The notes: a model not told the origin generated them from the sequence alone. A DNA stretch of 64,000 nt from Caldicoprobacter guelmensis (GCF_016908415.1 NZ_JAFBDW010000004.1:62001-126000), one strand, 5' to 3'. Positions 1 to 8,472 are shown, numbered from the stretch's first letter. Numbers and translations: made by a program.

Positions 1-1
1 G

Positions 2-442
2 GTGGCCAATTGGGAGGACTTGAAGAAGCACGAAAAGGGCTTTGCAACCCACACCCAGGTTTTACGCGATATACCTAGCATCCTCCCCGCTCTTATAAGG
101 AGTTATAAAGTGCAGGAAAAGGCGGCATTGGTGGGATTTGACTGGAAGAGTGTGGAGGGCGCCATGCAAAAGCTAGAAGAAGAATTGGCAGAGTTGAAGG
201 AGGTATATCGAGGGGGTGATGAACAAAAAATACGGGAGGAAATAGGAGATTTGTTGTTTGCGGCAGTCAATGTCGCAAGGTTTTTAAAAGTTGATCCGGA
301 ATTGGCTTTGAAGGATACCATAGAGAAGTTCATAACCCGTTTTGAATACATAGAAAAAAACGCTGAACGTCCTTTGCAGGAAATGACACTAGAGGAGATG
401 GACGAGCTTTGGAATAAGGCCAAAAAGCTATCTTTGAGGTAA
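2..442 (+). CDS. mazG: MazG nucleoside triphosphate pyrophosphohydrolase, C-terminal part (5' end outside the window)
   Basis: This is the C-terminal MazG domain of an NTP pyrophosphohydrolase that hydrolyses (d)NTPs to monophosphates. The 146 visible residues contain the metal-binding signature of the family: a Glu-rich helix (EEELAELKE) followed by EEIGDLL, the E-x-x-E and E-x-x-D pair. Full-length MazG/YabN proteins are about 260-480 residues, so the gene starts upstream of base 1. The GTG at position 2 is only the first in-frame codon seen, not a real start. In Bacillus the homologue yabN lies directly upstream of rqcP, which matches this neighbourhood. Confidence 0.88.
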   Translation: MANWEDLKKHEKGFATHTQVLRDIPSILPALIRSYKVQEKAALVGFDWKSVEGAMQKLEEELAELKEVYRGGDEQKIREEIGDLLFAAVNVARFLKVDPELALKDTIEKFITRFEYIEKNAERPLQEMTLEEMDELWNKAKKLSLR

Positions 443-555
443 AAACATGTATAATTTAAGAAAAATATGGTAATGATATTATCAAGATTCCTCTAGAGAA
501 AGCGGGCGAAAAAAGATGTAAAAATTTCAAAAATTATTGGTCAACAAGGAGGAAT

Positions 556-584
556 TTGAAAAAAAATAGCGAATATGCTATAAG
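556..584 (+). promoter_or_regulatory. Sigma-A type promoter of the HU gene
   Basis: TTGAAA at 556-561 and TATAAG at 579-584 are separated by 17 bp. They lie about 26 bp upstream of the HU start codon, so the untranslated leader would be short. Inferred from consensus only. Confidence 0.5.
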
Positions 585-609
585 AATTTATTTCAAGGAG
601 GGTTCGCAT

Positions 610-882
610 ATGAATAAAGCTGAGTTGATTGCTGCTGTAGCAGAGAGAAGTGAGCTGACAAAAAAGGAAGCTGAAAGCGCTATTAATGCTCTGATTTCCG
701 TAATTACTGAAGCATTGGCCAGAAACGAGAAGGTCCAACTTGTCGGCTTTGGTACCTTTGAAGTCCGCGAGAGGGCAGAGAGGAAGGGCAGAAATCCTCA
801 GACAAAAGAGGAGATCATCATCCCCGCCTCTAAGGCTCCCGTGTTCAAAGCTGGCAAAGCTTTAAAGGACGCCGTTCAATAA
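610..882 (+). CDS. hup: HU family DNA-binding protein
   Basis: A 90-residue histone-like HU protein, a dimeric nucleoid protein that bends DNA. It has the canonical N-terminus MNKAELIAAVAE, the dimer core with GFGTFEVRERAER, and the DNA-binding arm around GRNPQT. The ATG at 610 is chosen because AAGGAGGG sits just upstream (596-603) and it gives the normal family length; an upstream in-frame TTG at 556 would add an atypical 18-residue tail. A rho-independent terminator follows at once, so it is probably monocistronic. HU between mazG and rqcP is a familiar clostridial order. Confidence 0.95.
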   Translation: MNKAELIAAVAERSELTKKEAESAINALISVITEALARNEKVQLVGFGTFEVRERAERKGRNPQTKEEIIIPASKAPVFKAGKALKDAVQ

Positions 883-900
883 ACTTTAAAAAATCAACTT

Positions 901-930
901 AAAAACCGGGTAAAAACCCGGTTTTTATAA
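901..930 (+). terminator. Rho-independent terminator after hup
   Basis: AAAAACCGGG and CCCGGTTTTT form a GC-rich stem around a short A-rich loop, followed by a T-run. Confidence 0.85.
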
Positions 931-949
931 TTTTGAAGGGGGTAAGGCC

Positions 950-1189
950 GTGCGAATAGATAAGTTCTTAAAAGTGTCCAGGATCATGAAGAGGAGGACA
1001 GTGGCCAATGAGGTGTGTAGCCAGGGAAGGGTTTTTGTAAATGGCAAGGTGGCCAAACCCAGTACAGAGGTGAAAGAAGGCGATATAATAGAGATACAGT
1101 TTGGTGAACGTGTGCGGCGTTTTGAGGTGCTCTCAATAGCTGAGCATGTTGTCAAAGGAGAAGCTTCACAGATGTACAGAGAGTTATAA
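950..1189 (+). CDS. rqcP: RqcP (YabO), S4-domain ribosome quality-control factor
   Basis: A 79-residue S4 RNA-binding protein of the Hsp15/RqcP family. In Bacillus, RqcP binds obstructed 50S subunits with RqcH and supports C-terminal alanine tailing of stalled peptides. Visible hallmarks are MRIDKFLKVSRIMKRR at the N-terminus and GRVFVNGKVAKPS in the S4 core. Translation starts at GTG 950 after GAAGGGGG. Its position downstream of mazG and upstream of yabP is the conserved Firmicute order, here interrupted by hup and a SpoIID-like gene. Confidence 0.93.
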   Translation: MRIDKFLKVSRIMKRRTVANEVCSQGRVFVNGKVAKPSTEVKEGDIIEIQFGERVRRFEVLSIAEHVVKGEASQMYREL

Positions 1190-1310
1190 AATCTTAAAGC
1201 CGTACTACAAAACCGGTTGATTTTTGTGGTATTACCTCCTGAGTTTAAGCAAATACTAGACATTGGAGCTTTAATTGGCAAAACAGTCAGGGACTACAGG
1301 AGGTATGAGG

Positions 1311-2312
1311 ATGAATAAAGGGAGATCTAAATGGGTTGTTTTTTTAGCTGCTGCGGCAATATTGACTTTAATATTGCCAGCTTGTGCAGGAGTGAGGAGA
1401 ACGGAGCCGCCGACCCCTGTTCCTGAGCAGATGGCAAAGAAGCCACCCATTCCTCAAGCTTTGGGCAGCCCGACCGGGCAGGAGCCGCGGCTTAAGGTGT
1501 ATATAAAGGAAGAAGGCAGGGTACAGGAGATGCCGTTTGAAGAATATGTAGCCGGAGTTGTAGGGGGAGAGATCAAAAACGATTGGCCGATGGAGGCCAT
1601 TAAAGCTCAGGCCATTATTGCCAGAACTTTTGTTCTCAAATTCATAAAAGATAAAGGTCACTCTAAATATGGCAATGCCCACATTTCAACTGATATTGAA
1701 GAAGCTCAAGCGTGGAATATGGAAGCTGTTAATGAGCGTATAAAGAAGGCGGTAGCTGAAACGAGAGGACAAGTGATCGTATATAATGGAGATTATGTAA
1801 ATGCATGGTTTCATTCCAATGCGGGGGGGAAGACAGCTACGGCTGTAGAAGGTTTGGCTTACAAGGAAGGCAATCCCCCTTATATACAGGTTGTCAGCTC
1901 CCCTGATGATTCTTCAGTTATCCCTCCGGATGAAAAGAGCTGGAGTGCTGAGTTTTCAAAACAGGAAGTTATAAAGGCTGTTAAGCAAATGGGCAAACAG
2001 ATAGACGATTTTTCCAGTATCAAGATAGGTAGAAGGGGTCCATCAGGGCGTGCTATAGAAATCGTTCTCGATTCCACGCCGGTTTCGGCCCCTGACTTGC
2101 GCATCGCACTGGGGAGCACCAGGATGAAGTCAACCCTGCTGGATGAGGTACGGTTAAACGGCGACCAAGTTATATTTAAAGGCAGGGGTTATGGGCATGG
2201 CGTGGGTATGTCCCAGTGGGGTGCTTATAGCATGGCTAAACGAGGGAAGAAAGCCGAGGATATAATTAAACATTACTTCAAAGGTGTTCAGATCGTTAAA
2301 CTGTGGCCTTAA
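1311..2312 (+). CDS. SpoIID/LytB-domain lipoprotein
   Basis: A 333-residue protein with a lipoprotein signal (hydrophobic run ending LPACAG) and a SpoIID/LytB domain. Domain hallmarks are FEEYVAGVVGGEI followed by AIKAQAIIARTF, HSNAGGKTA in the middle, and GYGHGVGMSQWGA near the C-terminus. SpoIID is a lytic transglycosylase that cleaves denuded peptidoglycan during engulfment, and the Glu in GGEI corresponds to its catalytic region. ATG 1311 follows CAGGAGGT at good spacing; ATG 1305 is too close to it. I do not claim this is the orthologue of SpoIID itself, because the lipobox and location differ. A terminator follows. Confidence 0.85.
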   Translation: MNKGRSKWVVFLAAAAILTLILPACAGVRRTEPPTPVPEQMAKKPPIPQALGSPTGQEPRLKVYIKEEGRVQEMPFEEYVAGVVGGEIKNDWPMEAIKAQAIIARTFVLKFIKDKGHSKYGNAHISTDIEEAQAWNMEAVNERIKKAVAETRGQVIVYNGDYVNAWFHSNAGGKTATAVEGLAYKEGNPPYIQVVSSPDDSSVIPPDEKSWSAEFSKQEVIKAVKQMGKQIDDFSSIKIGRRGPSGRAIEIVLDSTPVSAPDLRIALGSTRMKSTLLDEVRLNGDQVIFKGRGYGHGVGMSQWGAYSMAKRGKKAEDIIKHYFKGVQIVKLWP

Positions 2313-2321
2313 GGTGGATTT

Positions 2322-2350
2322 AAAGCCCGGCAATATAAAGCCGGGCTTTT
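2322..2350 (+). terminator. Rho-independent terminator after the SpoIID-like gene
   Basis: AAAGCCCGGC pairs with GCCGGGCTTT around an AT-rich loop and ends in T residues. Confidence 0.85.
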
Positions 2351-2354
2351 GCAT

Positions 2355-2383
2355 GCATACATTGAAAGCAGTAATCATATAAT
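2355..2383 (+). promoter_or_regulatory. Possible sporulation (sigma-E like) promoter of yabP
   Basis: CATATAAT at 2376-2383 resembles the sigma-E -10 consensus CATACAAT, and GCATACATT at 2355-2363 could be the -35 element, though the spacing is short. In B. subtilis yabP is sigma-E dependent. Weak inference. Confidence 0.3.
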
Positions 2384-2415
2384 CAACTAAGGGTATTATA
2401 TCAGGGGGGAACGGG

Positions 2416-2718
2416 ATGATCAGGGAGATGGATGATAAAAAAGCTGTAAGAAGTAGAAGCCACAGCGTGCTTATGGAAAACCGCGAGAAGGTGACCATAA
2501 CAGGTGTAGTTGATGTTGACAGCTTTGATGAGGCAACAGTAGTGTTGGTGACCGATATGGGCTACATTACACTTCACGGCCAGGACCTCCACATAAACAA
2601 GCTGAACCTGGAAGAAGGACAGCTCATAGTCGAAGGGGAAATTATCGCTCTCCAGTATAGCGATCACGACGGGCTAGGAGGAAAGGGTTCCGGCTTTTTT
2701 AGCAGGCTATTCAGATAA
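2416..2718 (+). CDS. yabP: Sporulation protein YabP
   Basis: A 100-residue YabP/YqfC-family protein needed for spore cortex formation in Bacillus. The central part ENREKVTITGVVDVDSFDE and the following beta-rich segment with GYITLHGQDLHI are typical of the family. The start ATG follows GGGGGG. It is immediately followed by yabQ, its usual partner, and both are expected in the mother cell during sporulation. The gene belongs to the yabP-yabQ-divIC-yabR order conserved in spore formers and is a strong sign that the organism sporulates. Confidence 0.92.
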   Translation: MIREMDDKKAVRSRSHSVLMENREKVTITGVVDVDSFDEATVVLVTDMGYITLHGQDLHINKLNLEEGQLIVEGEIIALQYSDHDGLGGKGSGFFSRLFR

Positions 2719-2735
2719 AAAAGGGTGCATATTGT

Positions 2736-3143
2736 ATGCTGATGTCAACGGCTAACCAGGTATATGTCTTTCTGGCCACAGTTTATGCGGGAATGGTTGT
2801 GGGATTCATTTATGATTTGAACAGGGTATTTCGTTGGACATTTAAGCCTAGGCCGTGGGTTGTGGGCATAATGGATTTGTTTTTTTGGCTGGTGGTAGCT
2901 GCCTTGGTGTTTGTAGCTCTACTATATGCCAATGACGGAGAAGTGAGATTTTATAATTTTGTCGGACTGGCAATAGGGTGGAGCCTATACCTGCTGACGA
3001 TAAGTCCTTGGGTGATAAAAGCATTAACACTTATATACAGAGTTATAGAAAAGGGGGTTAGATACATCATCAGGTTTGCGTCCTGGCCTTTGCGTGCTCT
3101 GTTTAATTTTTTTAATAAGATTAGTGAGAAAATTAGGGCATAA
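2736..3143 (+). CDS. yabQ: Spore cortex biosynthesis protein YabQ
   Basis: A 135-residue integral membrane protein. An N-terminal hydrophobic segment (about residues 8-28, with GMVVGFIYDLNRVFR) is followed by two more between about 45 and 95, then a basic tail. The early YDLNR segment is characteristic of YabQ. In Bacillus YabQ localises to the forespore membrane and is essential for cortex assembly. It starts 17 bp after yabP stops, so the two are probably cotranscribed. Confidence 0.9.
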   Translation: MLMSTANQVYVFLATVYAGMVVGFIYDLNRVFRWTFKPRPWVVGIMDLFFWLVVAALVFVALLYANDGEVRFYNFVGLAIGWSLYLLTISPWVIKALTLIYRVIEKGVRYIIRFASWPLRALFNFFNKISEKIRA

Positions 3144-3244
3144 AAAGAGGATTTTTATGTGAAACGTCGAATAATAATACTTAAGAAAGGTTAGAGTCGT
3201 TGTTACAGTGGGTAAAGGCAGTTTTTTCTTGAGAAGGTGATGGA

Positions 3245-3532
3245 ATGGCAAGGCGTAGGTATGTGCTAAAGCCCAGAGCCAAGCTGATGATTGCGGTGGT
3301 GATGATCGGCTATTTTATTTTTACTTTTGTTCACCAAGAAATAAAGATGCGGGAGCAGCATGTACAGATGGAACACTTGAGACAGCAGATTCAGCAGGTT
3401 GAAGAATACAATGCCGAGCTGGAACGCCAGATCGAGTATACAAAATCGGAGGAATACGTTGAAAAGGCGGCCAGGGAGCGCTTTGGGTGGGTAAAAGAAG
3501 GGGAGATAAAATTTATCGAAAAACAGAACTGA
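3245..3532 (+). CDS. divIC: Septum formation initiator DivIC/FtsB family
   Basis: A 95-residue bitopic membrane protein: a short basic N-terminus, one transmembrane segment (about residues 13-30) and an extracytoplasmic coiled coil (about 32-66), then a short tail with EYVEKAARERFGWVKEGE. This is the DivIC/FtsB layout; the ARERFGWVKEGE motif is typical. The protein works with FtsL and DivIB in the divisome. It lies between yabQ and the S1 protein as in Bacillus. Confidence 0.9.
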   Translation: MARRRYVLKPRAKLMIAVVMIGYFIFTFVHQEIKMREQHVQMEHLRQQIQQVEEYNAELERQIEYTKSEEYVEKAARERFGWVKEGEIKFIEKQN

Positions 3533-3556
3533 TAAAGAGGAGGAATTTGTTTCTAT

Positions 3557-3913
3557 ATGCCTGTTGAAGTGGGACAAGTAGTGGAAGGTAGGGTATCGGG
3601 CATAACCAAGTTTGGAGCGTTTATAGTATTGCCCGATGGGCGGACTGGCATGGTGCACATCTCCGAAGTGGCAGATACCTATGTAAAGGACATACATCAA
3701 TATTTGAGGCAAGATGAGAGGGTAATGGTAAAGGTTTTGTCGATAGATGAGAGGGGCAGGATAAACTTATCCATACGCAGAGCTCAGGAACCTGTCATGA
3801 CCTTTGAGGAACGCTTAGCGAAGTTCATGAAGGAGAGCGAAGAAAAGCTCAAGGACATAAGAAAGAATCGCGAGGCAAAACGAGGAGGTGGGTATTGGCG
3901 CGGGAGGGGTTGA
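3557..3913 (+). CDS. yabR: S1 RNA-binding domain protein YabR
   Basis: A 118-residue protein with one S1 domain (about residues 5-75: VGQVVEGRVSGITKFGAFI, then GMVHISEVA and INLSIRRA) and a charged, Lys/Arg-rich C-terminal tail ending in a GGGYWRGRG basic segment. It is a general-stress-protein-13/YabR type RNA binder of unclear specific role. It is the last gene of the yabPQ-divIC block, 24 bp after divIC, and precedes the tRNA cluster. Confidence 0.88.
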   Translation: MPVEVGQVVEGRVSGITKFGAFIVLPDGRTGMVHISEVADTYVKDIHQYLRQDERVMVKVLSIDERGRINLSIRRAQEPVMTFEERLAKFMKESEEKLKDIRKNREAKRGGGYWRGRG

Positions 3914-3956
3914 AAGCTTAAAAGGTGATAAAAAGATAAAAAGGTTGAAGAGGGTA

Positions 3957-3985
3957 TTGACTTAAAAAAGATTTTATTATAGAAT
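3957..3985 (+). promoter_or_regulatory. Sigma-A promoter of the fMet-Met-Val tRNA cluster
   Basis: TTGACT (3957-3962) and TAGAAT (3980-3985) are separated by exactly 17 bp and lie about 48 bp upstream of the first tRNA. Confidence 0.7.
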
Positions 3986-4032
3986 ATAACTTGCCGTTAG
4001 GGAGAAGGAAACATCAAAGAAAGCTTAGACGT

Positions 4033-4109
<77 letters not shown>

Positions 4110-4149
4110 GTTTTGTTTTAGAGAGATTAAAATGCATGTTTGATATTGC

Positions 4150-4226
4150 GGCGGCGTAGCTCAGTTGGCTAGAGCATTCGGTTCATACCCGAAGGGTCAG
4201 CGGTTCGAATCCGTTCGCCGCCACCA
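4150..4226 (+). tRNA. tRNA-Met (CAT), elongator
   Basis: A 77-nt cloverleaf with acceptor stem GGCGGCG/CGCCGCC and encoded CCA. The anticodon arm GGTTCATACCCG matches elongator tRNA-Met of Firmicutes. A lysidine-modified tRNA-Ile2 (also CAT) cannot be excluded from sequence alone but fits less well. Confidence 0.85.
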
Positions 4227-4263
4227 TTGTTATAATAAAGGGCCTAAAAAGTTAAATCGATGT

Positions 4264-4339
4264 GGGCGCATAGCTCAGCTGGGAGAGCACTTGCCTTACA
4301 AGCAAGGGGTCATAGGTTCGAGTCCTGTTGCGCCCACCA
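4264..4339 (+). tRNA. tRNA-Val (TAC)
   Basis: A 76-nt cloverleaf with acceptor stem GGGCGCA/TGCGCCC, encoded CCA and anticodon TAC in the loop CTTACAA. Confidence 0.93.
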
Positions 4340-4347
4340 GTGTTTTA

Positions 4348-4379
4348 AATCTCCGGAGAGGTGCCGGAGATTTTTTATT
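4348..4379 (+). terminator. Terminator of the first tRNA cluster
   Basis: AATCTCCGG pairs with CCGGAGATT, followed by a T-run. Confidence 0.85.
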
Positions 4380-4509
4380 TTCTCAAAATCATGTCTGTAA
4401 TCCTTTATGGCGTTCTTTAGAGAAAGATGCTGATATTTTTGGATGTCTGCGGCTTTTTCGCTTTTTTTAAAGTTTATGTCGTAAAGTTTTCAAAGTTTAT
4501 TTCCTAATG

Positions 4510-4542
4510 TTGACAAAATATTTATCGAAGCTCTGGTATAAT
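4510..4542 (+). promoter_or_regulatory. spoIIE promoter with 21-bp spacer and 0A-box-like sites
   Basis: Perfect TTGACA (4510-4515) and TATAAT (4537-4542) are separated by 21 bp. B. subtilis spoIIE and spoIIG promoters have the same unusually long spacing and need Spo0A-P. The -35 region read in reverse gives TTTTGTCAA, and TTTATCGAA lies in the spacer at 4521-4529; each is 8/9 to the 0A-box TTTGTCRAA. A 7/9 match is at 4475-4483. Confidence 0.7.
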
Positions 4543-4590
4543 GAGTGTGCTTCGATTATAACATATTAGAAATGTAAAGCGGGTGGTGTG

Positions 4591-6990
4591 ATGGTCATGC
4601 AGAGGGAAGCATACTCTTACCAGGATTTGAGTGGACATGCTGTAAGGCGGATTGCAGTTTTGCCGGTAATATGGAAACAAATATCTTATGACATTCTAAT
4701 ATGCACGTTATGCTTTTTAATGGGACGAGCAGTGATTTTCGAAGAAGTAGCTCCCTTTGGGGTAGCGCTGTTTGCCAGCGTAATACCTAGGAAGAAAAAT
4801 GCGGCTGTATATTTAGTTGCAGTCATATTAGGGCTTTTAAGCCAGGGGGTGCACCTTTTTGTGCTAAAGTACATGCTGACAGCCTGCCTCCTTTTCATTT
4901 ATAGCCAGATTCCTCTTGTAAGGCGAAAGAAATTGAGTGTATTGCATGTGGCTTTGGTTGTTGGTTTTGCGCTTTTGTCTGTTAATTTGACGTTTGCTTA
5001 TCTTCAGGGAATGCTGTTTTATGACTTGATTCTTGCTGGACTGGAAAGCGTTATTGGCATGATTATGGTTTATGTCTTTAGCCCGGTAATGGATTTACTC
5101 ATAAATATAAGGTTTCGTCGTGTATTGGCTAACCATGAATTGATTGGTACCGCTATTTTCCTTGGGTTGCTGACAGTGGGTTTTTGGGAGATTAGCCTAT
5201 TTGGCATTTCTCTTCGTAATGTATTTGCTATCGTGTTGGTATTGCTGTCTGCATATGTAGGTGGGGCGGGTATTGGAGCATCCATAGGCTGTATGGTTGG
5301 ACTGTTCATTTCCATGGCCACTCGCCTGTCTGTTGAATTTATAGGGATTTTTGCTGTGGGTGGAATGATAGCAGGGGCTTTTAAAGATTTGGGAAGAGCT
5401 GGATTAAGTCTGGCGTTTATCTTATCTAATGCCTTTATGACCTTTTATATTAATCGTTCAACTGTAACCATACTTCCTTTTAAAGAAATTGCAATATCAA
5501 GCTGTTTATTATTTTTAGTTCCTCAACGGGCTGTTGGATATATGCGGCAGATCTGGAATCTGGGCCATATTAGAGAGGAGGGCAGTAGATATACCTCTAA
5601 ACTGAAGGAGCTTACAGTAAGCAGGCTAGAGGAATTTTCGCATGTGTTCCATAATTTGGCACAAGCATTTTCGCAGATTTCTCAATTTGACGTGATAAAA
5701 GGTCGGGAAGGTATAAACAGGTTGTTGGACGCGGTGGCAAGCAAGGTGTGTACAGCCTGTACATTTTATCGAAATTGCTGGCAACGCAACTTCTATGCTA
5801 CCTATAACAACATGTTTGACCTTATAAGCATAATAGAAAATAAGGGGAACATACGAAAGGAAGACCTGGCGGAGGACTTATGCAAAGCCTGCTTTCGCGT
5901 GGACGAGGTTGTAAAAGCCATGAACGAGGTTTATGAGGCTTACAAGTTTAATTACAGATGGCAACAAAAGATAGAGGAGTGTAGAAATCTGGTGGCTCAA
6001 CAACTCGAGGGAATATCTCGGGTGATAACCCGATTGGCACAGGAACTTGATATAGATGTACGCTTTAAAAAAGACTTAGAAGACGCTATTCTGGTGGAGT
6101 TGGATAAAAGAGGTATACATGTCCGAAATGTTATGGTAATAGAAAAAGCGGATGGGAGGATGGAAGTAAGCATTACCCAAAAGTCATGTGGTGGTCGAAG
6201 AGAGTGTACGCGCATTGTTGAAAGAGCCGTAAGTGAAGTGCTGAGGAGACCAATGTTATGTAAAACCGATGAGGGCAGAGGTTGTTCGCATCCGGAGTGT
6301 ACCCTTAAGTTTGTCGAGGCTCAAAGGTATAAGGTGATGACTGGAATTGCCAGAAAAGCCAGAGAATATTCAGATGCGTGTGGTGATAACTATTCATCTA
6401 TACCGATAGATCAAAACAAGTATCTGCTGGTTTTAAGCGACGGAATGGGTTCGGGCAGCAGAGCCGATGCAGAAAGCAGCATAGTGGTTTCGCTGCTGGA
6501 AAATTTTCTTGAGGCGGGATTTGACCTCAACTCGACCATTCAGACCATAAATTCAGTGCTGATACTTCGTTCCAGAGAAGAGATTTTTGCGACAGCTGAC
6601 CTGTGTGTGATAGACTTGGTGACGGGCAGCGCTGATTTCATTAAAATTGGAGCGGTATCTACCTTTATCAAGAAAAAGGATGGTGTAAAGGTGATAAAGG
6701 CGCCGGCTTTACCTATGGGAATACTAGAAAATATCCAAGTTGAGAGGGTTAAGGAAGCGCTTGAAGACGGTGACATGATCATTATGATGACTGACGGGGT
6801 TTTAGACAGCGTAGAGGTAGGACTAAATGCCGAAGAGTGGATGATAGACGTAATTTCGAAGCTAAATACAAGCAATCCTCAGGAACTTGCAGACCATATA
6901 ATGAATGAGGCGTTAAAAAAGGCTGATGGGATTGCACGAGATGATATGACGGTGATGGTAAGCCGGGTGTGGAAACCGTATTTTTCGTGA
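4591..6990 (+). CDS. spoIIE: Stage II sporulation protein E (SpoIIE), PP2C phosphatase
   Basis: About 799 residues. The N-terminal third is a polytopic membrane region (around ten segments up to about residue 320). A cytoplasmic regulatory region follows, with a Cys cluster (CTACTFYRNCW, LCKACF). The C-terminus is a PP2C-type phosphatase with LSDGMGSG near residue 614 and MTDGVLD near 732. SpoIIE dephosphorylates SpoIIAA to activate sigma-F in the forespore and takes part in polar division. The start could be GTG 4588, ATG 4591 or ATG 4597; the ribosome site GGGTGG is weak. The position after yabR and the tRNAs and before tilS is the Bacillus order. Confidence 0.95.
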   Translation: MVMQREAYSYQDLSGHAVRRIAVLPVIWKQISYDILICTLCFLMGRAVIFEEVAPFGVALFASVIPRKKNAAVYLVAVILGLLSQGVHLFVLKYMLTACLLFIYSQIPLVRRKKLSVLHVALVVGFALLSVNLTFAYLQGMLFYDLILAGLESVIGMIMVYVFSPVMDLLINIRFRRVLANHELIGTAIFLGLLTVGFWEISLFGISLRNVFAIVLVLLSAYVGGAGIGASIGCMVGLFISMATRLSVEFIGIFAVGGMIAGAFKDLGRAGLSLAFILSNAFMTFYINRSTVTILPFKEIAISSCLLFLVPQRAVGYMRQIWNLGHIREEGSRYTSKLKELTVSRLEEFSHVFHNLAQAFSQISQFDVIKGREGINRLLDAVASKVCTACTFYRNCWQRNFYATYNNMFDLISIIENKGNIRKEDLAEDLCKACFRVDEVVKAMNEVYEAYKFNYRWQQKIEECRNLVAQQLEGISRVITRLAQELDIDVRFKKDLEDAILVELDKRGIHVRNVMVIEKADGRMEVSITQKSCGGRRECTRIVERAVSEVLRRPMLCKTDEGRGCSHPECTLKFVEAQRYKVMTGIARKAREYSDACGDNYSSIPIDQNKYLLVLSDGMGSGSRADAESSIVVSLLENFLEAGFDLNSTIQTINSVLILRSREEIFATADLCVIDLVTGSADFIKIGAVSTFIKKKDGVKVIKAPALPMGILENIQVERVKEALEDGDMIIMMTDGVLDSVEVGLNAEEWMIDVISKLNTSNPQELADHIMNEALKKADGIARDDMTVMVSRVWKPYFS

Positions 6991-7067
6991 AATTTACCCT
7001 TGAAAAATACGCACAAAAGGGCTAAAATGTTAATATTCTATTTTGAGTGTAATAAAAAGGTGATGGG

Positions 7068-8450
7068 ATGCTGGCAAAGGTTCTCCAAACCATTCACAAG
7101 TACAATATGTTATCACAAGGGGAACGGGTATTGGTTGGTATCTCTGGAGGACCTGACTCTGTGGCTTTGTTGCATGTTTTAAAACAGCTTGAAAGGGATA
7201 TGGGCATTTGTGTGTATGCTGCCCATATACACCATGGAATTAGAGGGACTGTTGCTGACCAGGATATGGAATTTGTGGAGCGGCTGTGTCAGCAGTGGGA
7301 TGTCCCTTTATTTGTTGAAAAGGTGGATGTGCCGCGTGTGGCTGATGAAAGGGGGTTGTCTTTAGAGGAGGCAGGTAGGATTGTCCGCTACCGCTTTTTT
7401 GAAAAGGTGCTACAAGATATACGAGGTCATAAAGTTGCGCTGGGACACAATCGTGATGATCAGGCTGAGACCATCCTACATCGCGTATTGCGTGGAACAG
7501 GGCTGCAGGGGTTGCAGGGCATAAAGCCGGTACGACAGAACAGGTTTATACGACCTCTTATAGAGGTTTCGAGGGCGGAAATAGAGGAGTATTGCCGCAA
7601 AAACGGCTTAGAATTCAGGATAGACGCAACCAACCAGGATATGACCTATACTCGCAATCGAATACGTCATGAGTTGATACCATATATAAAGCAGTACTTC
7701 AACCCTAATATCGTAGATACCCTTGTCAGGATGGGAACAATAATACGCGATGAGGAGGAGTTTTTAGAGGATTACTGTAAGAAGGAATATGATAGGTTGG
7801 TGAAAGCTCTTAGCCAAAACCGACTCAGCATTGATTTGGGAGGATTGCTGGTTCAGCACATTGCCATCAGGCGCAGGATGTTGAGGAAGGCTTTAATGGT
7901 TGTAGGTGGGACTCTGGATGAGATAGGCGCCCATCACATTGAAGATGTGCTGGATATGGCGCTTAACTCCACGACAGGCACCATGCTCACTCTGCCCAAT
8001 GGCATGAGAGTGTTAAAAAAATATGACAGCATTGAGATATGGCGCGGGGAGTTGCCCTCAGTGCCGCTGTTTGAATATTTTCTAGACCTTCCTGGCAGGG
8101 TTGTTATAAAGGAGTGTGGCATTGAAATCAAAGCCCATAGGGTGCAGCGCCAAGAGGTTTCTTTTTCTTCTCCTTGGCGTGCGTATATTGATGGAGACGT
8201 TATCAATGGGAATTTGCGGGTACGCAACAGAAGACAAGGGGATCGCTTTAAGCCGTTTGGCCTAAAGGGAAGCAAAAAGCTTAAGGAGTATTTTATCGAC
8301 AAGAAAGTGCCCCGACATGAGAGGGATGGTATACCGCTAGTGGCGGATGAAAAAAACATCATATGGGTGGTGGGATGGCAGATCAACGATGATTACAAGG
8401 TTACGCCACAGACCCGTAACATTGTGCAGCTTGAGGCACGAAAGATATGA
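7068..8450 (+). CDS. tilS: tRNA(Ile)-lysidine synthase TilS
   Basis: A 460-residue N-type ATP pyrophosphatase that converts C34 of tRNA-Ile(CAT) to lysidine, so that it reads AUA. The PP-loop SGGPDSVALL lies at about residues 26-35, a central TilS domain carries YTRNRIRHELIPYI, and the C-terminal domain (from about 370) includes NLRVRNRRQGDRFKPFG and LKEYFIDKKVPRHERD. The length is normal. It is 22 bp upstream of hpt, and tilS-hpt-ftsH is a widely conserved operon near the origin in Firmicutes. Confidence 0.96.
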   Translation: MLAKVLQTIHKYNMLSQGERVLVGISGGPDSVALLHVLKQLERDMGICVYAAHIHHGIRGTVADQDMEFVERLCQQWDVPLFVEKVDVPRVADERGLSLEEAGRIVRYRFFEKVLQDIRGHKVALGHNRDDQAETILHRVLRGTGLQGLQGIKPVRQNRFIRPLIEVSRAEIEEYCRKNGLEFRIDATNQDMTYTRNRIRHELIPYIKQYFNPNIVDTLVRMGTIIRDEEEFLEDYCKKEYDRLVKALSQNRLSIDLGGLLVQHIAIRRRMLRKALMVVGGTLDEIGAHHIEDVLDMALNSTTGTMLTLPNGMRVLKKYDSIEIWRGELPSVPLFEYFLDLPGRVVIKECGIEIKAHRVQRQEVSFSSPWRAYIDGDVINGNLRVRNRRQGDRFKPFGLKGSKKLKEYFIDKKVPRHERDGIPLVADEKNIIWVVGWQINDDYKVTPQTRNIVQLEARKI

Positions 8451-8472
8451 AAACTAGCAGAGGAGGAGGAAT

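Noticed and set aside
1202..1231. Hairpin GTACTACAAAA/TTTTGTGGTAT between rqcP and the SpoIID-like gene
   Set aside because: AT-rich stem with two G.U pairs and no T-run on either side; not convincing as a terminator or regulator.
4165..4470. 101-codon open frame across the first tRNA cluster
   Set aside because: It overlaps tRNA-Met and tRNA-Val and their terminator on the same strand and has no ribosome site; it is a tRNA shadow.
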